DNA of 8,160 nucleotides, taken from assembly GCA_019241095.1 (NCBI GenBank), contig JAFAXJ010000309.1, positions 1 to 8,160 on the forward strand. Reading direction: 5' to 3'. The DNA is from Verrucomicrobiota bacterium (GTDB lineage Bacteria > Verrucomicrobiota > Verrucomicrobiia > Chthoniobacterales > JAFAMB01). Every line of letters starts with the position of its first letter. Within the stretch, counting starts at the first letter, position 1. This document shows positions 1 to 8,160 of the stretch, one piece after another. Under the pieces are notes generated by a model. It saw only the letters and a program-made list of their open reading frames with translations, had not been told where the DNA came from and did no database searches. Made by a program: the position numbers and the translations under genes.

Positions 1-966
1 ATCGATGCCAACATTGTTCACTGCCACACCTGGTATACTCATTTTGGCGCTATTCTGGCTAAAATGAATTATCATATTCCGATGGTCTTAACAGTGCATT
101 CACTCGAGCCGTTGCGTCCGTGGAAACGCGAGCAGTTAGGGCACGGATATGATTTCTCGAGTTGGTTAGAGAAGACCGCGATCGAGATGGCAGATGCGGT
201 GATAGCGGTTTCTGAGGAGACTCGGAGGGATGTTTTGCGTCTTTTCAACGTCAGGGCTGATCATGTCCCGATTATTTATAATGGAATAGATCCCGACGAA
301 TACTATCCCCGACATGAAACGGACGAATTGGTGAGTCTAGGCATCAATCCAGACAAGCCCTATCTTTTGTTTGTGGGCAGAATTGCGCGGCAAAAAGGGA
401 TTATTCACCTCGTGAATGCCATCAAATACCTTAATAGAGGGTTTCAGATCGTTTTATGCGCCGGGGCGCCCGATACTCCACAAATTGCTGAGGAGATGAA
501 GAACGCAGTGACAGAGGCTACTGCTCGTCGCGAAGAAGTAATCTGGATTGAAAGTATGGTTCCGAAAAAAGCAGCTTATCAGCTCTATTCGCATGCAGCC
601 GTTTTTTGCTGTCCCTCGATTTATGAACCATTTGGCATCATCAATCTGGAAGCGATGGCTTGTGAAACCGCGGTTGTAGCCTCGGCAGTTGGAGGCATCA
701 AAGAGGTGGTTGTTGACGGAGGAACTGGATTTTTGGTTCCTATCGAGCAGATGGTGGAAAGTCCGTTTGAGCCGCTCAATTCGGATCAGTTTTCTCGCGA
801 TTTGGCAGCTAAGATCAATTTACTGATGGCTGATAAACATCTTCGAGAACAATTCGGTAAAGCCGGCCGAAAACGTGCTGTAGAGAAATTCAGCTGGGCG
901 ACGATTGCAGCAGAAACCAAGCGACTCTACGAAAGATTGGTTGACGAATCGGCCGGACAAAACTGA
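1..966 (+). CDS. glgA: GT4 glycogen / maltose-1-phosphate synthase, 5' end outside window
   Basis: The reading frame is open from base 1 and the true start lies upstream; 321 residues are visible. This is a GT-B fold retaining glycosyltransferase of family GT4, closest to the actinobacterial-type GlgA (called GlgM in mycobacteria), which moves glucose from ADP-glucose to a glucan or to glucose-1-phosphate. Visible hallmarks are HCHTWY near visible residue 7, the family-typical stretch HSLEPLRPWKREQLG, the nucleotide-sugar loop GRIARQKG (126-133) and the E-x7-E motif EPFGIINLE (209-217), followed by the usual GG-I-EVV-GG-TGFLV segment. These features are intact, so the enzyme should be active. 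It is cytoplasmic, with no membrane segment. Obg follows after an 80-nt spacer on the same strand. An internal ATG at 64 is not the start, because conserved sequence continues upstream of it. Whether the product is glycogen or maltose-1-phosphate for a GlgE pathway cannot be decided from this fragment. Confidence 0.88.
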   Translation: MDANIVHCHTWYTHFGAILAKMNYHIPMVLTVHSLEPLRPWKREQLGHGYDFSSWLEKTAIEMADAVIAVSEETRRDVLRLFNVRADHVPIIYNGIDPDEYYPRHETDELVSLGINPDKPYLLFVGRIARQKGIIHLVNAIKYLNRGFQIVLCAGAPDTPQIAEEMKNAVTEATARREEVIWIESMVPKKAAYQLYSHAAVFCCPSIYEPFGIINLEAMACETAVVASAVGGIKEVVVDGGTGFLVPIEQMVESPFEPLNSDQFSRDLAAKINLLMADKHLREQFGKAGRKRAVEKFSWATIAAETKRLYERLVDESAGQN

Positions 967-970
967 AACC

Positions 971-1017
971 GAAGGCGGAGTCGGGAGCCGAGGGAGCTGG
1001 GAGGCTCTAGCGCCTTC
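971..1017 (+). other. Imperfect palindrome between glgA and obg
   Basis: Outer arms GAAGGCG (971-977) and CGCCTTC (1011-1017) are perfectly complementary. Inside them GAGCC (985-989) can pair with GGCTC (1003-1007), giving a two-tier hairpin of 47 nt. No T run follows, so it is not a classical intrinsic terminator. It could be an mRNA processing or stability hairpin between glgA and obg, a weak terminator, or a copy of a dispersed palindromic repeat. The pairing is seen directly; the role is inferred. Confidence 0.45.
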
Positions 1018-1036
1018 TGGTTGGATTGTTAGTGTC

Positions 1037-1041
1037 GGAAG
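1037..1041 (+). promoter_or_regulatory. Shine-Dalgarno site of obg
   Basis: GGAAG ends 5 nt before the ATG at 1047. Together with the conserved Obg N-terminus beginning MFVDQ, this favours 1047 over the in-frame TTG at 1026. Confidence 0.5.
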
Positions 1042-1046
1042 TCTCA

Positions 1047-2093
1047 ATGTTTGTAGACCAAATTCGGATTCATGCTAAGGCTGGAGACGGAGGGAACGGC
1101 TGCGTCAGCTTTCGGCGTGAAAAATTTGTGCCGCGCGGAGGCCCAAATGGCGGCGATGGTGGCAGAGGCGGAGACATCATTCTGAAAGCGGATGTGCACA
1201 CCGATAATCTGGTAAACTTTTACTATGCGCCTCAACTGCAAGCAAAACGTGGGGGACACGGGATGGGCAAGAACATGTATGGCAGGGCGGGACCCAACTC
1301 CGTGCACAAGGTCCCTGTCGGGACCTTAGTTTACCGAATCTCTACGCAGAAGATTTTGGGACCAAATATTGAGACGTCCCTCACTTCTCCTGCTGATCTG
1401 GAGCTTGTAGCTGATCTGACAAACGAAAACCAGGAATTGATTCTATGCAAGGGGGGCGAAGGCGGCAAAGGTAATACTCACTTCAAGAGCTCTATCAACC
1501 GGGTTCCGCGGCAGTATACCGAGGGCGAGCCTGGTGAAGAAAGTCACTTTTTTCTAGAACTAAGGAAGATTGCCGATGCCGCTTTAGTCGGTTATCCGAA
1601 CGCCGGCAAATCGACGCTGTTGAGCGCAGTATCTTCGGCACATCCGAAGATAGCGCCTTATCCTTTCACTACGTTGAATCCGGTTATAGGAATAATCGAA
1701 CTGGACGATTACAAAAGGTTGGCTGTGGCTGATATTCCAGGCCTCATCGAAGGGGCTCATCGAAATGTCGGCCTAGGACATGATTTTCTCAGGCACATTG
1801 AACGGTGTAAGCTGTTGGTTTTTGTTGTTGACGCTGCCGGAAGTGAAGGGCGCAACCCCGTCGAGGATCTCGGTCACTTAAGGCGCGAACTTGATTTGTA
1901 CGACCCGACGCTTTCGCAAAGGCAGTGGTTCATTGTCGCTAACAAAATGGATTTGCCAGGCGCTGCTGAAAACGTCGCACTTCTCAAAAGCTCCTACCCA
2001 GACCAGGAACTCGTTCTTATGGCAGCAAGCCACCAAGAGGGAGTCGACGAGTTTAAAAGTTTGCTGGCTCGATCATTCCGATTCTCCCCTTGA
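1047..2093 (+). CDS. obg: Obg/CgtA family GTPase, without C-terminal domain
   Basis: This 348-residue member of the Obg GTPases acts in late assembly of the 50S ribosomal subunit and in stress signalling. The N-terminal Obg domain (about 1-175) carries the glycine-rich signature, including GDGGNG and GGPNGGDGGRGG. The G domain contains the P-loop GYPNAGKST (182-190), the switch segment YPFTTLNP, DIPG (229-232), NKMD (299-302) and a G5-like AAS (326-328). All nucleotide-binding motifs are intact. Two oddities are visible. The chain ends with the G domain and has no OCT or other C-terminal extension. The Obg domain also has roughly 16 extra residues around 103-120, between the conserved VPVGTLV and VADL segments. 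The start at 1047 is chosen from family alignment and the GGAAG site; the TTG at 1026 would add seven residues. It is followed directly by a glycosyltransferase gene with overlapping stop and start codons. Confidence 0.95.
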   Translation: MFVDQIRIHAKAGDGGNGCVSFRREKFVPRGGPNGGDGGRGGDIILKADVHTDNLVNFYYAPQLQAKRGGHGMGKNMYGRAGPNSVHKVPVGTLVYRISTQKILGPNIETSLTSPADLELVADLTNENQELILCKGGEGGKGNTHFKSSINRVPRQYTEGEPGEESHFFLELRKIADAALVGYPNAGKSTLLSAVSSAHPKIAPYPFTTLNPVIGIIELDDYKRLAVADIPGLIEGAHRNVGLGHDFLRHIERCKLLVFVVDAAGSEGRNPVEDLGHLRRELDLYDPTLSQRQWFIVANKMDLPGAAENVALLKSSYPDQELVLMAASHQEGVDEFKSLLARSFRFSP

Positions 2094-3259
2094 AGCCAGT
2101 AGTCGCTAGCTTCTGCACCTATTTTCTTAAGGCGGAAATGCTCCATATTTATCGCCAGGTTACAGGCCTTCGCAAGTTCGACACCTTCATCATAACGAAG
2201 CACAGGCAAAACGCCGGACAATATCCCTTCTCCGATGTGGAAATTCTGCGTTCCAAAAAATTTTCCCCGCTCTACAGAGCAGCTTTAAAGTACGTTCGCC
2301 GTCAGCCGGCGCTCGTTTATCGAGGCGAGTTTGAGGCTATTCGCCGGATTTTGATTCGGCGTGATCCCGACCTGATGCACATCTATTTTGGCAATACCGG
2401 AGTTCATCTGCTGCCCCTGATTGAACGTTGGGATCGGCCGTGCGTGGTCTCTTTTCACGGCATGGACGTACAACGCCGTTATTCTGAGCGAGGCTATGAA
2501 CAAAAGTTGCGCCGTCTACTGCGCCTGGTTCGGCTGGTTCTGGTTAGAAGCGACTCTCTCGCAACTCGCTTAATAGATCTTGGTTGTTCGCCAGAACAGA
2601 TTCGTCTGAATCGCACTGGCGTACCCCTTGATAACTTTCCGTACGCTCCCCGGACCGCGCCGGTCGCCGGTGCTTGGATCATTGTGCAAGCGTGCCGACT
2701 TGTGCCCAAGAAAGGTTTGTCAACTGCTTTGCAAGCCTTTCAGATTTTTCACTCGAAATATCCAAACTCACGGTTAGTGATTGCTGGCGACGGACCCCTT
2801 CGTCCGGCCCTTAACCGTTGGGTTTCCGACCTAAAATTGGACAGAGCGGTACAATTTACAGGATTTATTACGCAGGCAGAGTTATACAATCTCTATCGAT
2901 CGGCTCACCTTTTCCTTCATCCGAGTGAGCTTGCGGAGGATGGGAATGAGGAGGGCGTGCCTAATTCTTTGTTAGAAGCGATGGCTTCTGGGCTACCCGT
3001 CATAGCCACGATGCACGGTGGTATTCCCGAAGCGGTAACGGATCAAGTGACTGGTTTCCTTTTATCTGAGAAAGATACAGAGGGCGTTGCTGAAGCGCTA
3101 ACACGAATCGCAAAAGCGCCGGGTGAGTGGGCCCGAATGAGTCGTGAGGCGTCTAGCGCAGTTGCTTTGAATTTTGAAAATCGGCAGCAGGTTGACAGGC
3201 TGGAATCAATCTACTTCGAGGTGTTGGAGAGCAAGCCTTCGGCGCGCCACGGGGGCTGA
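2090..3259 (+). CDS. GT4 family glycosyltransferase
   Basis: This 389-residue GT-B glycosyltransferase has an N-terminal acceptor domain (about 1-190) with HIYFGNTG starting at residue 97 and VSFHGMD after it. The C-terminal donor domain (about 195-375) contains RLVPKKGLSTA, with the phosphate-binding lysines at 207-208, then VIAGDGPL and the E-x7-E motif EGVPNSLLE (288-296). These are the expected donor-binding elements of retaining GT4 enzymes. The general resemblance is to enzymes of exopolysaccharide or capsule assembly, but donor and acceptor cannot be read from sequence. There is no signal peptide or membrane span, so it should act on the cytoplasmic side. The start is a TTG overlapping the obg stop in a TTGA arrangement, with no Shine-Dalgarno site, which suggests translational coupling to obg. 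It is probably the last gene of the glgA-obg operon. Confidence 0.87.
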   Translation: MKPVVASFCTYFLKAEMLHIYRQVTGLRKFDTFIITKHRQNAGQYPFSDVEILRSKKFSPLYRAALKYVRRQPALVYRGEFEAIRRILIRRDPDLMHIYFGNTGVHLLPLIERWDRPCVVSFHGMDVQRRYSERGYEQKLRRLLRLVRLVLVRSDSLATRLIDLGCSPEQIRLNRTGVPLDNFPYAPRTAPVAGAWIIVQACRLVPKKGLSTALQAFQIFHSKYPNSRLVIAGDGPLRPALNRWVSDLKLDRAVQFTGFITQAELYNLYRSAHLFLHPSELAEDGNEEGVPNSLLEAMASGLPVIATMHGGIPEAVTDQVTGFLLSEKDTEGVAEALTRIAKAPGEWARMSREASSAVALNFENRQQVDRLESIYFEVLESKPSARHGG

Positions 3260-3270
3260 TGGACATCGTA

Positions 3271-3285
3271 GCTCTTTCGTAGAGC
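3271..3285 (+). other. Small hairpin just after the glycosyltransferase gene
   Basis: GCTCT (3271-3275) and AGAGC (3281-3285) form a perfect 5-bp stem with loop TTCGT, 11 nt after the glycosyltransferase stop. A second weak pairing, GCTTTT (3317-3322) with AAAAGC (3334-3339), lies downstream. Neither has a T run, so any role in ending the plus-strand operon is only a guess. Confidence 0.25.
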
Positions 3286-3385
3286 ACTTCGCTACTGCAT
3301 GAATTGGCGAATACGCGCTTTTAGGTTCTTTCGAAAAGCCGCATTTTGAGTCCGGGGGGGGTTGCGCGACAAAATCTTGCTCAGA

Positions 3386-3425
3386 CCGAGGATTGTGCGC
3401 ACTGACAGCGCGTGACAACCCTCGG
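3386..3425. other. Long hairpin in the convergent spacer, possible bidirectional terminator
   Basis: CCGAGG-A-TTGT (3386-3396) pairs with ACAA-C-CCTCGG (3415-3425): ten pairs with one A/C mismatch. Inside this, GCGC (3397-3400) pairs with GCGC (3408-3411), leaving a 7-nt loop and a 3-nt bulge (GTG). It is the strongest structure in the 194-nt spacer between two convergent operons and begins 28 nt past the end of the FtsB/DivIC gene. That position suits transcription termination or 3'-end protection. There is no U tract on either strand, so factor-independent termination is doubtful. Nothing else in 3260-3453 looks coding. Confidence 0.5.
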
Positions 3426-3453
3426 CCATGCAACAAGGCAATGTCAACGCCGC

Positions 3454-3786
3454 TCAATGATGATCATTTGCATCGAAGCGAAAAATCGTTTCTCCGGGCT
3501 TCATCAAATCTAATTTGTCGCGAGCCAGAATCTCGAGATAGGAAGGGTCATTTTGTAATAAAGTTAACTTCCTGGATTCTTTATTATACTTGGCGCGCTC
3601 CATCTCAACTTGGATTGTTAGATCTCGCAACAGCCGCTGTTGACGTTGCTGTTCCTTGGCAAGGGGCATGAACCAGCAAGCGATCAATATCGCGACTCCA
3701 ACTAACACCAACAGATACAGAATCTTGTTAAAAAAGGATCCAAGCCAGTCTGACGGACGGTCGAAATTGTCAGGTGAAGTTAACAC
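3454..3786 (-). CDS. FtsB/DivIC-type septum formation initiator protein
   Basis: This 110-residue bitopic membrane protein is of the FtsB/DivIC family, which joins FtsL and FtsQ/DivIB in the divisome and helps activate septal peptidoglycan synthesis. A short N-terminal tail of about 20 residues precedes one hydrophobic span (about 21-42, rich in L, V, I and A). A charged coiled-coil segment follows (about 43-78). The family-typical C-terminal motif starts with NDPSYLEILARDKLDL at 79 and continues through KPGETIFRF. The length matches the family. The start is GTG at 3786, immediately after the enolase stop, and a strong GGAGGT lies inside the enolase 3' end. Enolase next to an FtsB/DivIC gene is a recurring arrangement in bacteria, which supports the call. 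It is probably the last gene of the greA-eno operon. FtsB and DivIC cannot be separated by sequence alone, so no symbol is given. Confidence 0.88.
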   Translation of the reverse strand: MLTSPDNFDRPSDWLGSFFNKILYLLVLVGVAILIACWFMPLAKEQQRQQRLLRDLTIQVEMERAKYNKESRKLTLLQNDPSYLEILARDKLDLMKPGETIFRFDANDHH

Positions 3787-6994
<3,208 letters not shown>

Positions 6995-7085
6995 AGGGCG
7001 CAGAGAACATAGGGAAGAACAGTGGGCCTGCCAACGAAATCCCATTCCCGCATGATTAACTCTGAGCTGGCCCGCTTTTCTGACT

Positions 7086-7129
7086 TAGGAGGGACCGGTC
7101 GCCCCGGAGGTGCGGTCCTACCTTTTTTT
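7086..7129 (+). terminator. Terminator-like hairpin plus T7 in the greA divergent spacer
   Basis: GGACCG (7092-7097) pairs perfectly with CGGTCC (7113-7118). Inside, CGCC (7100-7103) can pair with GGTG (7109-7112, one G-U) around a 5-nt loop. TAGG (7086-7089) can alternatively join outside with CCTA (7117-7120). Seven T follow at 7123-7129. This is the shape of an intrinsic terminator on the plus strand, yet it precedes rather than follows a plus-strand gene. It may be a leader attenuator, the end of a short transcript, or a dispersed palindromic repeat. It lies in the spacer 6995-7201, which shows no convincing gene and no clear promoter pair. Confidence 0.45.
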
Positions 7130-7201
7130 GTACTCGCTAAGGATGCAGCGGCTCCCACTTATCTTGACGCTCTGAGGAGAGAAGGGTACGGTTCGCCCGG
7201 T

Positions 7202-8160
7202 TTGAGAACGTTCAACCTTTTCCAGCGAAGGATTTTGCACCCCCACTCGCTTTTTCCGTTCGTGACTGCCGCGTTGCTTTTTTATGGCAACTCGGATTGT
7301 GCATTCGGCGACCCTATTTCTGACCTGAGATCAGTTTCTATTTTCAAGGACGCAGATCTAGGAAAGCTTGCAAATGGCGAAATTCTGGCGGGCAGAGGAC
7401 CAGCAATGAGCCTTGGAAGAGCGCTCTCGGTTGAGAGCGCTTATATCGTCCCTGATTCCCTCAGAACCGCTGTCAGCCTTCAGGAGAAGTGGAATCCGAG
7501 TGGTACAGCCGGTGTTTTTCTTCAAAGCGATTTGCCGGCACACCCAAGCCCCACAAACTTCCAAGGATTAACGAACTTGCCGCAGAATTTCGCTGTCCGT
7601 TCTTTGTTTCAAGTGACTGAACGGCTGCCAGGTGACGCTTCGAAACTTTTATTGAGCAATGCGGAGGCGCACAGCTTTTCATCAGGAGGTTCCGCCGCAG
7701 TGGTCGGCTTCTGGAGCAAAGTTTTAGCCGCTCGGGCCAATGCTTTTACAACAGGGGGATTAGGTGCGCTTCCGCCTTATGAGACGGATGGCTCAAATAT
7801 TCGACCGGCTGACGAATTCACGCGACTATTGAGAGAGAGCCCGAGATTGCAAAGCCAATTCTCGTCCATAATTGGGTCGACACCGCTTTCTGGCGGCCGT
7901 GGCTCCATTGCTCCGTCGGGGTACTGGCAGGTGTTTGACGTGGAAGGGTTGGCAGCCGTCGGGCTCGGGGCCTCTTATGGAAAGGGTTTCGGCGAGGGTT
8001 GGCAGTCGGTAGACATGCAATATTATTCCAGTGCCGGCGTCTATGCGTTGGTCACATTTTATCAGATGTGGCCGATAAGGGCGAATGGGCGCGAGTCGAC
8101 CTTGGTTTGGCGCACTGACCTGACTTCGGCTGCTGCTATCGGGGAATTACGCGGGGTACA
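7202..8160 (+). CDS. Probable exported protein of unknown function, 3' end outside window
   Basis: The frame is open without a stop to the end of the window (319 codons from the TTG at 7202). I do not recognise a named family. From this start the N-terminus has a basic region with RR (9-10), a hydrophobic stretch LFPFVTAALLFYG (17-29) and a small-residue run around CAFG (33-36), as in a Sec signal peptide. The mature part looks soluble and mixed, with segments such as GEILAGRGPA (59-68), YWQVFDVEG, VDMQYYSSAG and TLVWRTDLTSA (300-310), and no catalytic motif I can name. The start is uncertain. An in-frame ATG at 7052 would add 50 residues ahead of the hydrophobic stretch and read through the hairpin at 7086-7129, which argues against it. 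A TTG at 7235 is also possible. AGGAGAGAAGGG (7175-7186) is a purine-rich site but sits 15 nt before 7202. It is transcribed away from greA. Confidence 0.62.
   Translation, partial: MRTFNLFQRRILHPHSLFPFVTAALLFYGNSDCAFGDPISDLRSVSIFKDADLGKLANGEILAGRGPAMSLGRALSVESAYIVPDSLRTAVSLQEKWNPSGTAGVFLQSDLPAHPSPTNFQGLTNLPQNFAVRSLFQVTERLPGDASKLLLSNAEAHSFSSGGSAAVVGFWSKVLAARANAFTTGGLGALPPYETDGSNIRPADEFTRLLRESPRLQSQFSSIIGSTPLSGGRGSIAPSGYWQVFDVEGLAAVGLGASYGKGFGEGWQSVDMQYYSSAGVYALVTFYQMWPIRANGRESTLVWRTDLTSAAAIGELRGV

Noticed and set aside
3206..3457. Minus-strand 83-codon frame spanning the convergent spacer
   Set aside because: It overlaps the glycosyltransferase 3' end, covers the hairpin and the G8 run, and its translation is low-complexity with no recognisable motif.
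3393..3671. Plus-strand 92-codon frame over the FtsB/DivIC gene
   Set aside because: It is antisense to a convincing membrane protein gene and starts inside the spacer hairpin.
6995..7045. Longer start of the GreA-type protein at 7045
   Set aside because: The 17 extra residues look non-conserved and no Shine-Dalgarno site supports them, whereas family-like sequence begins at 6994. It cannot be fully excluded.
7164..7192. Promoter-like TTGACG, 17 nt, TACGGT before the exported-protein gene
   Set aside because: The -35 box is good, but the -10 box matches only three of six consensus positions, and the start point would fall almost on the chosen start codon.
7358..8020. Minus-strand frames opposite the exported-protein gene (7358-7564, 7473-7682, 7826-8020)
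   Set aside because: They are short and antisense to a continuous open frame of 319 codons with a plausible signal peptide; they read as shadows.

Overview
The window looks like ordinary chromosome from a Gram-negative bacterium of the Planctomycetes-Verrucomicrobia-Chlamydiae group, most likely a soil or freshwater Verrucomicrobiota. This rests mainly on the 621-residue GreA-type factor: a normal GreA is about 160 residues, and a large N-terminal extension is known from chlamydial GreA. Base composition is balanced, start codons include TTG and GTG, and Shine-Dalgarno sites are often weak. The assignment is inference, because no rRNA or other phylogenetic marker was searched.

Left half, plus strand (1-3259): three co-directional genes. 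They are the 3' part of a GT4 glycogen or maltose-1-phosphate synthase (GlgA/GlgM type), the ribosome-associated GTPase Obg without a C-terminal domain, and a second GT4 glycosyltransferase whose TTG start overlaps the obg stop codon. A 47-nt imperfect palindrome lies between glgA and obg.

Middle and right, minus strand (3454-6994): long-form GreA, then enolase, then a small FtsB/DivIC-type division protein, probably co-transcribed in that order. The enolase stop abuts the GTG start of the division gene. The two operons converge on a 194-nt spacer (3260-3453) holding a strong 40-nt hairpin without a U tract and an eight-G homopolymer.

Right edge, plus strand (about 7202 to beyond 8160): a gene divergent from greA runs off the window without a stop. 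It encodes a probably exported protein of unknown function with a signal-peptide-like N-terminus. The roughly 200-nt divergent spacer contains a GC-rich hairpin followed by seven T, which reads as a plus-strand terminator upstream of the gene.

The window holds core functions: polysaccharide synthesis, ribosome assembly, transcript cleavage, glycolysis and division. I see no mobile element, CRISPR array, tRNA or rRNA. The points that deserve follow-up are the architecture of the long GreA (a possible Tudor/SH3-like module at its N-terminus), the unknown exported protein, and the structured spacers.
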